A stretch of 64,000 nucleotides of DNA, from NCBI GenBank assembly GCA_008360955.1, contig LUCM01008818.1:39227-103226 (forward strand), given 5' to 3'. Origin of the DNA: Fasciolopsis buskii. Taxonomy: Eukaryota; Platyhelminthes; Trematoda; Plagiorchiida; Fasciolidae. Both the position numbers and the translations under genes were made by a program. Positions 1 through 12,000 of this stretch are shown piece after piece. The notes beneath the pieces were generated by a model. It was given only the letters and a program-made list of their open reading frames with translations, made no database searches and was not told where the DNA came from. The first letter of the stretch is position 1, and each line of letters starts with the position of its first letter.

Positions 1-1734
1 GGTAAGTTTCAACTCCACTCTCTTAAAGACCAGATAGAGCGTTCTGAAGAACGTTATATGACAATATTGAAAAAGAAAGAAGATATACAAGCTCCGCCTA
101 CTCACTAGAAACGACGGGAATTGCAAAAAGGCTGTCCTAATTCCTAACCTTTCTGAAAGCATGAGCATAAAACTCTTGAGGACACAGTAAGTTGCAGATA
201 ACTCATTTTCAATAAAACTAACCATAATTCCAAACCAATAAGATATCAATTCTGCACCGAATTCCAAGAAACACGATGACATTGCCCTTGTAAGTCAAGA
301 TGGTGCTTTACTAATGTATTAGCCGCAGCTAATGGATCTCAAATTTTTCTTGGACCTCCACCCTCACATTTGTTCTTGTACGACCAGCCACTGACGTCTT
401 CCGAAACGGCTGCCTCGGGCCCTGATTCTGAGGATCATTTAAATTTTGCTTGGTACTGCTGCGCCCATCATACAAGACTGCTGATTTTGCATAGGCCTCC
501 GTCATTTTGCACTGATCCTAGGCTCAACACCTAACATTTGCCTGACCTGGTACTCACGTGCGGAAATTTCCCATAGCGGCAGCATGTTTCATCTTCGACG
601 CTCGTTGAGACTACAAGATCCATGCAAGATTGAATTGAGTTCACATCTCGTTTCGAGGCGTACCTCATCCAGTGCGCTACCAAGCGGATGGATTGCAAGG
701 CGTCAAGAAAGCGCGAAAGAACGCACAGAAGTCCAGGGTATCACGGCACGACAGATCAGGCCACAACTGATCAAGCTGGCAGAATGCAAGCATTTTGACT
801 AGATCGACAATTTGAATGCTTGGATGTTTCTGAAGTTTTGGGCAATCCTACTTCTTGCAGCGGAGTATGCTCTCAAAGATTTACTATAGGGGGTGCCAGT
901 TCACAAGCCTGTAACAATCTACCTGACCGCTGTGGCAAGCTTTTTGAGCGCCACTAGGGCAAGTGGATAGCTTAATCGCATGTCCTCGGCGCGTTCGTTG
1001 TCTGGAGGGTGTGCCCCTACGCACCGCAGTTTGCGTAGTAGCCGGCCATTGAGGTTATTCACGGTGGTCCGATTGGTCCACCGCGTGAACCTAAAAAATG
1101 TGGGACGCCCAGGTGAAGTTGACGGCAAATGAAACTCGCGGCTCCGTGTGGCGAGGAACAATCGTGTTTGAGCACAAAGCCAGCAACCGTCCGCCAGTTT
1201 CCGGGTGACGGTTTGATACCAAACAGGACTCCAGTGTATCATCGCAGGAAACAGTGCCACCTACCTTAGCACTATCAGGCCTTCTTGCCCAAATTCACAC
1301 AAGCACCTCGCCTTGTTGTGTATAAGAGGTCGTGCTCTTGGAGAAGGGGAAATGTAGCCTGGGCGCATCTAAGTTCATACTCGTGATCGCATATCGGTTG
1401 AGACCGACGAACCATGTGGGTTAAAGGGTTAGGTCTATTGTACGTTGCCATTAACCCTCTAAGTCTCAGACCAGACATAAAGGGCTCCCCGGTGTGACCT
1501 AACCGAGAAAAAAACGTCCCAACCAAGGGAAAGCCCCGGAGGAAGTAATGAGGAAACCCAAAAAAGCAAGGTAGGACCCAAAGACGCGGCCGAAGTCGAC
1601 AACCCATACCACATCTCGTAGCCTCATGCGAAGGAAAAATGACCACTTTGATGGGTTCCGTTACATAGCACAGAATCTCTAGTAACTGGATTTCATCACA
1701 CTATTTTCCACAGTTGAACAAAAAAAAGGTGTGG
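1..1734. other. 5' flank, no recognised gene
   Basis: Two consecutive minus-strand ORFs (1275-1646 and 919-1260) lie head to tail in a fairly GC-rich block. Neither translation shows a domain I know. They may be remnants of an unrecognised repeat. Confidence 0.4.
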
Positions 1735-1936
1735 TGATTTTTTCCATCTTCTGTCTTTTTATTTCCTTTATTGATGAAACAAAAAAGTGTGCGCTCATTT
1801 TTCAGAAAGGAGTCCACGGCCAATAGAGGGCTGGCCAAGTGGATAAGAATAGTGACGAGGGCAGTGGGAGTGAATCGAACCCGCCGACCTCACTCCCAAA
1901 CATGATGACCTTATCGCCGGGCCACCCCGACCCCGG
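1735..1936 (-). repeat. SINE-A copy 1, tRNA-derived
   Basis: On the minus strand the head carries a polymerase III B box (GGGTTCGATTCAC) and an A-box-like TGGCCCGGCGATAAGG about 35 nt upstream. The body contains the complement of CATTTTTCAG and GGGCTGGCCAA, and ends in an A/T-rich tail around 1740-1790. The same body recurs near 26.2, 35.9, 40.9 and 60.2 kb. It lacks a convincing acceptor stem, so it is a SINE-like repeat and not a working tRNA gene. Confidence 0.72.
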
Positions 1937-3478
1937 ACCACTTAAGAATTCTTGGATTTGTCCCATGAGTTAGTAATTTAGCGGCCATCTTGTGTTTCGC
2001 TCTTCGTCCTGGATACAAAAAACACGTATCTCGGTTGTGTATACAACTGAAATTCGAGTTGGAACTTGCTTTGATCATCGCGTTTTTTCTCAGTGAGAAC
2101 TATCGTCCATACAAATGACTTTCAAGCATGCATGGGCATGGATTCACTTTGAGTTTTTCATTAATCGAACATTCTCCTCGACAATCGCTTCCCCAGACTG
2201 GAATGTTGGTTCCTATCTTTAATCTTGACTGTATGTAGCCCGCAATAAACGGAAAATGCTTTACGGTTTGTGCCTTAGGTCGGTTCCACACTGGTTACCG
2301 GAAACGAGACGATGGGGCAAGCATGGGAAATTAACCCAGTCAGAAAACTTTCACTTACACGGGACTATCATTTTGTGACGCATCTATGTTGGATGTTTCA
2401 CGGCGGAATTGATTGAGTGGCGTGTCGTGGTTGAGCCTTTACATTGACCAACTGCTCGATGAAGTCTCCTCAACAGCGGGTCACTGGGCCAAATTACCGT
2501 GATCTACTGTAGAATCTCATTGCTGGGTTTTTTTCATAGAGCGCATCCAACTATGGAAGATCAGATTGCGAAAAAGTTCGGTGCTTGAATCGGCCCGCTT
2601 TGTTTGGGTAATTTTGGGAAGGGTTGGGTCGGGGACCAAGCTGTTTCTTAAGTGAAACGTCTAAAGCCCCATTCACGCTGGAAGAAGTACATGCAGTACA
2701 AAACATGTGGCGTTTTGGCCATCCACACCTGGCGATCAAATTCTCATTTGAAGTCGCAAACATTCGCCTGAGTTGTTTTGGCCCACCATGTGTTCTGATT
2801 TCGCTTTTTCTCTTACTTGACAGAAGGTTAGTGAAATTTAAAAGCGCTAATTGGTGAGAAACGACTCAATCATACACATAGGAAAGGATGTACAATATTG
2901 TTAGATAAAAGATGTACAGAATTAATATGTTTGTTACGTGGTAGGGTATGAGAGGAAATTATGAAACACAATCGGTCAATGGGATCCACTGGAAAAAACA
3001 AACGCCCCCAAATATGACTCGAAAAATGGGGCAGAAGCAGAAAACGAACGGAAAACCTCCAATTGTTTGCCTCTCAAAAAAATAGCAGACCCCGGCCTGA
3101 TGGAGAGCCTGTGGTAGGAAATTTGATTGCAATCTAAAACAAGACATGTTACCGTGTCTTCTTTCGGAAAACTAGTCAAGGAGGAGGTGTTGGGATGTCT
3201 TGAAGATGCTGTTTGAAACAAACTTAACCAGGTACTTTCTGATTAGTCTGCATAGCTGTCAACCCAATTGGTAAACACACACACCACACACCTTCCATTT
3301 TGGAAAGCTCGCAGTCAAACTCTGACTGTCCACGGACGCATGTGTACCAATGGTGAGATTTAATGAGCTGAAAACTCAAAAACGCTGGTTTCCAAGAGCA
3401 AAGTCAGCAGGATGTCTTAAGATTTTTGCCTAAAAACGTGACATATATATGCACATATAAAAAATAGTGTATGGTATA

Positions 3479-3508
3479 CATACATTATATGCATATATAT
3501 AATGTATG
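3479..3508. repeat. Perfect 12-bp inverted repeat
   Basis: CATACATTATAT, a 6-base loop GCATAT, then ATATAATGTATG. The arms are exactly complementary, inside an AT-rich tract from about 3440 to 3516. Confidence 0.85.
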
Positions 3509-3589
3509 CATATATGGACTGTTGCTGCATATTTTTGGGACGCGGTTCGACATTTTTCTCGGATTTTTGATGAAATTGTTTCGCATTGT

Positions 3590-3870
3590 CACTGAATGAT
3601 TGATTTTGTTGTTAGTGAACGGCTGCTGTAAAACGGGTTAGTGTTTTCTCTATCGTTTTCCTCGCTGTTTGATGTTTTTTTTGTTTTCCCGGTGTCAGTC
3701 TTATTTGGTTGTGTTGGTAATGTTTATATTTTGGTCAGTATCAGTGCTAGTTTTGTGGGGGTGCGTATTCGGACTGTTTGAACCGCGAGGAGGGGAAAAG
3801 TGCCCTTAAGTGCATACATGGTGGGAACGCGGGGGAGGGAGGGGGGCGCTTTTACGGGGGGGGGGGATAG
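3590..3870 (+). repeat. G/T-skewed block with long G runs
   Basis: The plus strand is strongly enriched in G and T. From 3831 it has runs of 5, 3, 6 and about 11 or more G separated by short spacers, a pattern able to form a G-quadruplex. Confidence 0.6.
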
Positions 3871-5931
3871 GAATGTTGATACGGTTTGGTGTCCGCTCTA
3901 ATGTCCGCGTGTGTTCGGCTACATAGGTTCCAGGTTTCGTCGGTGGACAAAAAATGAAATCAAAGTTATTTCTCCGTATTTTATTTTATTCTCCGTATTT
4001 AATCGTTTCTGAGCCGCGCGAAACGAAATCGCGTTACGAACAGTCAAGCGGATGTATGATTGAAGCAACGAACTAAGCGAATTGAGATTGGCGCTGATTA
4101 TGATGTCCTCGCGCAAACTGACAAGTTGAATTACGACAGCAGGGAAAATCGATCGATGCTGAAACGTAAGCGTAGGAATGTGTCAACGTCTGCGATTGTC
4201 GGATAGCCACGTGCGTCACTGAGTGAGTCTAATATGATTCCAATGACTTTCAACCTTTTGTGCGAGAAAAAACAAAACTGACGGATGATCATTTAGCCCG
4301 ACTTACTTGAACATTTTAACACGATAAGTGACTACCAGATGCATTTACCGGCAATTTCCACGCCTGTTATATCCAGGCTATTTTTTTCGTCAACATGTGA
4401 TGAAACTATGTTCCTCGCCACTGTAGCAATACTTGACCGGGAGAGCGTAGCTGTTAATTCAGCTTTGGTATTTTACTGGGACAAGCCCGATTACTAAAAA
4501 AGGATCAAAAAATAACAGTTGTACTAAATTAAGACAATCTATGAACATCCAACGACCATGATCACGTGTAACAAATGCCTACACCTATCTGAAAGACAGA
4601 AAATGGGAAGAAGACTGAATTAAGGACATGTTGGGAAATCCGTGATTCTCTAGTCTATCTTTTATCGAACCATTTTTGTGACTTATACTATCTTATTTGT
4701 CGGTTCTCCTCCAGTAGTTCCTCAACAGGTCCCAACCAATAACCATCCCTGATCCCATGCGACACATCCGTGGTATTGTTCGACACGAGTAGTGATATCA
4801 AACTGTTCATATCTCCATTGTCAACTTCACCCACCACGTAATTGCTGAAATTCACTGAAGATGGTGTTAAGTTTGAATGGGAGCAACGTTATCGCACCCC
4901 AACATCGGTTGTTCGCATTGCGCTCGATATCAGTTACAAGCGAATTTGTGGCTAAATACCTAGGCGGTGAGGTAAACAAGACAATTCGTTTGAACATTCC
5001 TCAGAGGAAATCAAATCGGGTGTCACAGTCCAAAGTACACCAGATGACAAGGAAAACAGAAGATGCGACTCTTTTTTCGTCTATGTAAATTGCGACATTT
5101 TTTCCGCCATTTGTATTTTCGGGTGTCCCAGTTTGGCCGGAAAACATATCATGTAGACAAATGTGAATGGTTAGACAAATGATCTACTTTGTTGGATCAT
5201 TTTCCTGCTGAAACTTTGGATGTTTCACCTTGAAAAATGAGACAATTTAAAACTTTCGCTTCATTCATCTACACAGGTTCTAGGTTGTGCGAAATCTTGA
5301 ATGAGCATCAACAAGGAATAATTTTTTCAAGTCTCGCTGATGCACTTACTCGAACTGGCTTATTCACCTGTACGTTATTGAGCTGTGTTGCATTACCTTG
5401 TATGTTCTAAGGTTGCCTACTAATTTTATTGTCACCAAGTTCACCTAAGAGTTCGAGGAAAACCGAGGGACAAATTGAGTCAGGCCTGGCGAAGTGTTAT
5501 CACCTAGTCGTTGAAGCATTATCGTATAGAGGGAGGCGTCATCGCATACGTTTCGACTAAACTGACAAAGATTCTGCGGGGAAGCAAATTGACTCTGTTC
5601 TGCCAATCTACATTTAAGAAGTGGCATTAAGAAGTGCAGCAACGATAATTCCAAATGACTGACGTCATTGAGGTCAGTCGGGGCTATTACGTCATGAAAC
5701 CATACAAATGCTGATTACGCGCCGGTATATATATATATTTCTCACCAGAATCGAATCCGTAGCACCAGGAGTGTGCATGGAAGCTCTTCATCGAAGAGTC
5801 CACGGAAGAATCACAACTGCGATTCGTCGATATTTCTTTGTCAGATGGGCTGAGCCAACCTTAGGAACGAGGGCAGAATTCCCCAGAATAAAAATATGTA
5901 TATATAGAAGCAGCAGTCAGTAGTATCTGGA

Positions 5932-6059
5932 TGCGTGAACAAATTTTTCTCGGGAGCACACGACCGGTTCCACGGTTATTGTCGCTCGTCAGGTATGCCT
6001 ACCTGGCGCTCTCTTGTTCAAACATCCACACACTTGTACATATATATATATATATATAT
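5932..6059 (-). repeat. Repeat copy bearing a hammerhead motif
   Basis: A block related to 28376-28480: both share GGTTATTGTC, GTATGC and TACCTGG in the same order. It ends in a TA dinucleotide run at about 6039-6059. Its minus strand carries the hammerhead at 5956-5998. Confidence 0.6.
5956..5998 (-). ncRNA. Hammerhead ribozyme-like motif, near canonical
   Basis: Reading the minus strand: stem I 5' strand GCATAC (5993-5998), the exact core CTGACGA (5986-5992), a short stem II GCG/CGT with loop ACAATAAC, GGAA in place of the usual GAAA, palindromic stem III ACCGGT (5963-5968), cleavage triplet GTC, then stem I 3' strand GTGTGC (5956-5961). Stem I pairs over 6 bp with one G-U. A palindromic stem III without a loop is known from hammerheads of Penelope-like retroelements, which may act as dimers. 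One core base differs from consensus (A13 to G), so activity is doubtful. Confidence 0.6.
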
Positions 6060-8417
6060 CATGCGAGCGTGAGAGAGCTTAGAAATTAATTCCCAAACGT
6101 CTAGTAGCCATAACCTCTACACTGGGTTGTTGCAAGTGTTCATTTATTGAACAAGCAATGAAAATCTCATTCGGAGCTTTTTCTAACTAAAGTATGTGAA
6201 TATTAATGGCATTTTCAGAGATGAATTTCGTTCTACGGGCCAAAGTAATCATGCTTTAATAATTCGTCCATAAACGGTCATTAGTACATGGAGCTACCGA
6301 ATATGAACAAACGATCTGCACTTATGTACATAAATGTCGTACCGGCAAGACCAATGCGTTGTCGAGTAGAATTATACGCTACTCGACGTTACAGCTGAAG
6401 TCGATAATATGTTTACGATCGGCACAGGAATTTCACTTCTCCCTCCTAGAGGGCAAATTACAGAAACCTCTGCATGAAATTTGTGCTACTACACGGGGAT
6501 CGACCACCTCTAAGAATGTAGTATCATTTTTGGCAGCTACGGGAACTACCAGGTCCTCAGTACACGCGACGAATAGGATTTCATGCTTGCAGATATATCC
6601 CCAGGTTGGGGCTATGGGATCGGCCTTCATTTTCGTGGTTACTTTTGAGTGAGCTGGAGTCGTGTTCGCAAAATACGCTGAATAGTAGAAGCAGCAACAA
6701 TGTCAAGGACGTGTTGGGTTATCGCCCGTCAACAGCCCTCCTTAAAAAACGCCACCGAAAAATCCAGGGACCTTATGAGGTGGCAAATACGACCAAAAGT
6801 TATAGCCCCTTTATTACTTGTTTGATGCATGACTGTAGTGGGAAGAACATGCCATATAACCAATAGGGATGAGAAAGCGGCAAAAGTAACCCTGAAACTT
6901 GGAGTGGCATAGAATCATATAGAGTCTCATTAGGTTAGGTTTGATAACGGGCGGGCAACAGCGAACTGTCGTCTACTATCATTGGCCGGCGGATCTGGGA
7001 TGCGAACTTCCAATCAGTTTGATAATAGGGGCCTAATCAACTTGACTACCACCAGACACTGAGCTCGAACACAGGAAGATAAGGTGATTTTCCCAGTCAT
7101 CGGCACTAATTGATCACCCTATGAATGCTGAGTCCTCGATATGATTTGAACAAAAGGTCTACTGGCCCCCAACGCCCAGTGGTTTACGAAAGACCTGTTT
7201 CGTTCTTCTGCCTTGCAGATCAGATCGCTTGACGAAAGAATCGGTATGAGACTTTCTAATGAGACCGCATAATTCGCTTTTGGTATCCATGTATTCCAGA
7301 CTCCACAGAGAAACCGTGGATTACGTCGGACATTGAAAGGCATACAGAAAAAGTTTGGGAGACTTTGTATCTTTGGTGCATCATGTACAAGAGTTACATT
7401 TTTCTTCTGTGGCATTGTTATCCTTTTTATCGTGGCTCCCATGACACAAAATATCTGGACGAACTTGCACAACATACGTGTGTATGCACGTATATCGCGG
7501 AAAAATCTGCAACTGAAATGTTATTGGTGTGGCAACACTTTAATTAACTTTGGCTTTGAAAATTCATCAACCATGAACCGTGTATCATTCTCCATACTGT
7601 TGCTTTCAAGAATTCCTTTGGTCATTTCTCCGAGATACTTCTGTCATTGTTGCTGCCTATATTTTTGCTTCTTTATGATATTATTTGTAACTTACTCGTT
7701 AAATGGTTCAGTTTTGGTTAATTCTGTCTCCTGTAAAAGTAGGAGTATTTTTACACACACGAGAGGTCAGTTCATGGTAAAAAACCCAATGTCCATGATC
7801 GTCAAACTTGTTGCAAGTATAACAGAGTGAAGCGCACATGGGCCAAGAGCGATAATCAGTCAAGGGAGAGTTTTGTACTGCTTAACAGTTAACAACTAAA
7901 CTTCGATTATGGTCCAGTAGGAGGACTTAAATTACTGGGAAATTATTAAGCCCAACACAGCTTTTTAATCTATAAAATATTCTCTAATAAGCACTGTGAA
8001 TGAAGTGACTAATGTGCATTGTTACACACTGAAATTTACCAACAGTTGAACGAGAAAGTATCCCTTCTACAGATGTTTACGAAAGCCAAATAATACACAA
8101 TTCTGACTTGGTTTTCTCATTTTTTCTCCATTATTAAGAAGACATCATTTGGACTTGGTTTTGAGTGTTAGTAAGAAGGATTGTCTTATAAAAAAATCCG
8201 ATTTCGACGCCTCTTAATCTGGAGTTCTCTCACTGAGTCCGAGTTTTATCATGTCAGTGCAGAGGCCAAAGCCTTTGTCTACCTTTTGGTCAGTACTGTC
8301 TATGGCTATACTGATAATTTGTTTGATGTACCTGGTATCAAAGGTCGCACCTTTGCAAAGGACCAAATGACGTAAGTAGCGTATCGAAAAATCAATGCGT
8401 CATGTATTAGTTTTAAT
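6060..8417. other. 5' flank of CFAP69, mostly unassigned
   Basis: Holds one SINE-like repeat (6900-7052). ORFs at 6359-6652 and 7333-7830 lack recognisable features; the latter translates to a Phe/Cys-rich hydrophobic chain typical of chance frames. No promoter motif was identified. Confidence 0.5.
6900..7052 (-). repeat. SINE-B copy 1, tRNA-derived
   Basis: The minus strand shows an A-box-like TGGTAGTCAAGTTGA and a B box AGTTCGCATCC. Its body (CATTAGGTTAGG, then GGGCAACAGC and CTACTATCATT on the plus strand) resembles 25470-25615. Confidence 0.5.
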
Positions 8418-8520
8418 TGTGAGTGATGTAATGTTAATAACACAGCGTTCTTGGTAGATATAATGTACCAACGTTTTGACTAATGTGTGTAGTCTTTCTC
8501 AAGGCAAGTTTTATAATCAA
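8418..8520 (-). repeat. Penelope-like terminal-repeat fragment (copy 1)
   Basis: The reverse complement matches 35328-35450 and 53421-53530: CTTGCCTTGAGAAAGACTAC, then AACGTTGG, then AACGCTGTGTTATT. It contains a decayed hammerhead-like hairpin. The fragment ends about 460 bp upstream of the CFAP69 start. Confidence 0.65.
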
Positions 8521-8981
8521 AGCGGTCGCTTGCCACAGTCGTGGTTTCGGTTTTTGCCAACCGTTAGTCATGCGTTGGTGTGTTCGGATTTTGCTGGCTA
8601 CTTCTCGATAACTTCGATGCAAAAAGCAATTGAAGAAAGAACTGTAGGTTAAAGGCAGATTGATCATGTGGATAGCTAAAGTGATAAGTCAGTCTGTTTT
8701 CCAAGAATGTTAACAAATTTTTTCCATCCTATGTTATTTCCACCCGCATGAGCCCTGGAAGTAAAACAATTACATACATACATCTTGTGTAGGCACCGTG
8801 TGGTTTCTGAGTGTCACAAAGACCTTCCTTATGCACTGAGGTCAATGAATCTGCATGCTCTAAAGAAAAAATTTCTGTTTTTCACAGGCATCGGAATATT
8901 GCTAAATGAAGGCGCTCATTTTGTATGAGTTGGGAGAATTCTAGTTTGTAACTGCCTTGATTTCGTATCAAATCGCTAACC

Positions 8982-9080
8982 ATGGCGACTTCACATAAAA
9001 TTCTTTGGCACGAACCAGTGGCCGATAAAATTCGTCCAATTGTGAAAACCCATGTGGTTTTTCCGGGTCCTCAGTCAAAG
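8982..9080 (+). CDS. CFAP69: CFAP69 coding exon 1 (start codon)
   Basis: Encodes residues 1-33, starting MATSHKILWHEPVADKIRP. Ends in phase 0 at AAG|GTACAC. The start is chosen because it is the only ATG after the in-frame stop at 8958-8960 and sits in CCATGG. The segment is poorly conserved with vertebrates, so the N-terminus is the least certain part of the model. The 5' UTR cannot be delimited. Confidence 0.75.
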
Positions 9081-12000
9081 GTACACTTCGATCAAATTAG
9101 CTGAAACAGCGCAATTCTTGAATTATTCCAGCTCCAAAAAGACACACTGGGGACTATCAACCGGGCCATCACACTTATTTCAGATCCACATACAGTAAGT
9201 TAGTTTAAATGATACATGACTTATAATGGACGAATTTTAGGAACAGATGCATGAACGACATCAACTCATTCTGAAGCAAATATGTATCATGAATGACAAA
9301 GGATTTGTATCCTTTCACTAATGTTATCCTGATTTTTGTGTTAACAAAGGAAACAATGTTCGCATTTTTATCCGAAGTACAACTAACATCGACCTTGACT
9401 ACCATTTCTTGTCACCCTTTGCCTGGGACGACTCACAGAAGTTACGCGATTTGGTCTCCTTGTACAAACTTCTCCACTTGTTGGCTGATCGTGCCTGTCG
9501 AGATCCGGAAACTTATCAACTTTCATTGATTAATTTGATCCATTTATGCAAATTTCCTTGGATCAAGGAGAAGAGTTCGGATGAGAATACCTTTTTCAAT
9601 TTGTGTGTTGATTGTCTATCCGAATTAGGTAAACAGAAGTAATAGTTACTAACCTCGTACTGGTGAATTTGCAGGTTATTTGTTGCGTGTCCCCAATCAA
9701 GTCATTCAACGAACTGTATGCCACACGTTGGATGAATTCTACGACCCGATAATATTGCCCGACTACAATTTCGACGGTACGTTTCTGCCGGTTTATCAAA
9801 TGGCGGAATCGGTATAGGCTTAGTTATTCAAAGAGAATCTGTCCAACAAAATTCTGATTTGATTTCCCTTGATTTGTTGTGCTACTACAAATCACCAGAA
9901 ATCCATTAAAGAGAAAGTAAAATGTCCATGAATTTTTGTCCTAGTTTCTGCTGCATTCGCAAATGTTCTCATTTACGATGAACAACAATGAACGTCAACC
10001 ATTCGCAACGAGAAAGTCTATTCCAACCTTCTATCACTGTAATAATCACGACTAAGCAGCAATCAGGAAGAGCGTAGGAAACCTTGTTACCTGTTCGACT
10101 TATCCTACGACAATCAGTTACCTTTTACTGATGATCATCTGTGCAACCTATCTTTGGCCTTGATGAGCAATACGAACTTCCTTGAACGAAGTGGAGCTTT
10201 GCCGGTTTGCATTTGACTTTGTGGTCACTTATGTCGGTCTGAAAGAAAGACGAGTACCTAGTCAAACTCCAAGTCACTTGTCCTAATTCGGTTCAGCTGA
10301 TCACTCTTTGCCAGGGTCACCATCTCAGTGCATAATAGTGCCGCAGTTTAGGACTTAAAAAGAAGACAGTGTCGCCGGTCCTTTGGGTCAACAACGGTTG
10401 GAGGGTTCAGACCACCATTGTGATGGCAGAAAGAAGAATGTGTCGTGTTGTTTACAATTAAGAGACATTCAAACAGGAATCCAACATACTTCAGAAACTT
10501 TGAGTTGGACGCTGTCGATGAGCAGCTGCACGAAACATCTGGTAGCAGTGAACTAAAAAGTGGCAATAAATCTCATCATCATCAGTTTCTGAAAGCATGT
10601 CCAATTTGTCACGCATTACAGCAGTACAATAGAAGTAGGGCGATTTTATGGCATGTGACCAGTTCTAACCTTTGCAGTTTAGGGAATGATCAGGGAAAGG
10701 CAGCTGAAAAAGTGGCCCCAGATGCAATGCTGAGAAAGACATAGATGATTCGAGGTCCTCAATGTGACGATTACAATTCACGAAGGATTTGCCATCATGT
10801 TGTGGTGAAGTTAATCTGTTCACTAACTGGGCGTCTGTATGCATTTTGAGTCCGGCAGGTTTATTTTACTCAACGCTATTGTTCTTTCTTTTCCCGCTGG
10901 CTGTCTCTTGAAAATCTAAACATCGTAAACGACTACCAAGTGTAATACTTCTTGTGTTGTGTCCAATGTTAAATTCTACCTATTCCATTTGGCTTCCCCT
11001 CTTCTCTCGGCAACACAGAACATGACTGGAGACCTACTACATCCAAATTCAATCGTGCCGTGTTGGAAGCCAGTGATATAGGCGAGTCACTATTACTGGT
11101 AACTGTTCTATTTTAATTTGCCCCTCGTAAACCACTTCTGTCCTGTCAAAGGTGTACGCTACACTGTCCGATTTGAGTCAGCCACGGTTTTGTATCCTTC
11201 GACTACTGCAAAAACTGGCAATTCGGTCCGGTAAGTTGTCAGCTTCAGATAACTTCTAAGTTTTGACGAACATTGTAATTTGCAGAGGCTTGTGCACAGC
11301 GACTCGTGCAGTCGGGAGCAGCGAAACTGCTAGCCGAGCAAGTCTTCAGTCCTTCGGAGCATTTGGAACTAATATCTCGTTCTACGGAATTCCTGTGGAG
11401 CTTGATTGACCACGACCACGATAGGGCCACGATTGTTCAATGGACACGACAATTGGGGGATGAGGTGAGTGCCTGGTCTTCGGAAACCTCATTCGCGTGG
11501 GTACCTAAGTACGCAACTCTTTCCAACGGTTTTCCCAATAAATTGGCTACGGAAAATCGTGTGAATATAACTGCCTCTTGCACTTACGCGAATGCGTTTT
11601 CTTACGACCACATGCAACCTTTTCGTCACATGAATCGAAGCAGCTCCTTCATGCAGGGTTCGGATTATGCTAAAATTGTGAACTGCACAGTTTAAGCAAT
11701 GATATCCCCATGGATGCAATTTAAAATTTGTAGAAATTATTCATTATCAAATGTCTATATCCGTCGAAATCTATCTGGGATTCAGTGATCTTGAAAAGTG
11801 ATGTCGTCACAAACTTATGGTCGTCAACTTTTGCCTCAAGACCGCATGAGATTGACCACCACACGAGTTGGTGATGTCATTTAAATTGGTAGTGAAACGT
11901 TTGCGATCTGAATTCTCTGAAAATAGATGGGGCTTGGATCTTCGGATGGAAGGTTTTCGGCCTCCGAAGCCTTGCTACCATGTTATATGGAGCGCTACCT

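Larger units (their letters stand above)
1937..5699. other. 5' flank, mostly unassigned
   Basis: Contains a perfect palindrome (3479-3508) and a G/T-skewed block with long G runs (about 3590-3870). No protein-coding signal recognised. Confidence 0.5.

Noticed and set aside
1860..1936. Functional tRNA gene
   Set aside because: A and B boxes are present but there is no paired acceptor stem, and the same body recurs in other repeats, so it is a SINE-like copy.
5776..5830. GAGTCCACGGAAGAATC resembling a schistosome-type satellite hammerhead core
   Set aside because: The CTGATGA box is absent and stems I and III could not be drawn.
7333..7830. 165-codon plus ORF with hydrophobic stretches, as a membrane protein
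   Set aside because: Phe/Cys/Ile-rich T-biased translation with overlapping frames and no signal-peptide-like start; most likely low-complexity T-rich DNA.
9293..9529. Plus ORF reading through exon 4 in another frame
   Set aside because: Shadow frame of CFAP69 exon 4 and flanking introns.
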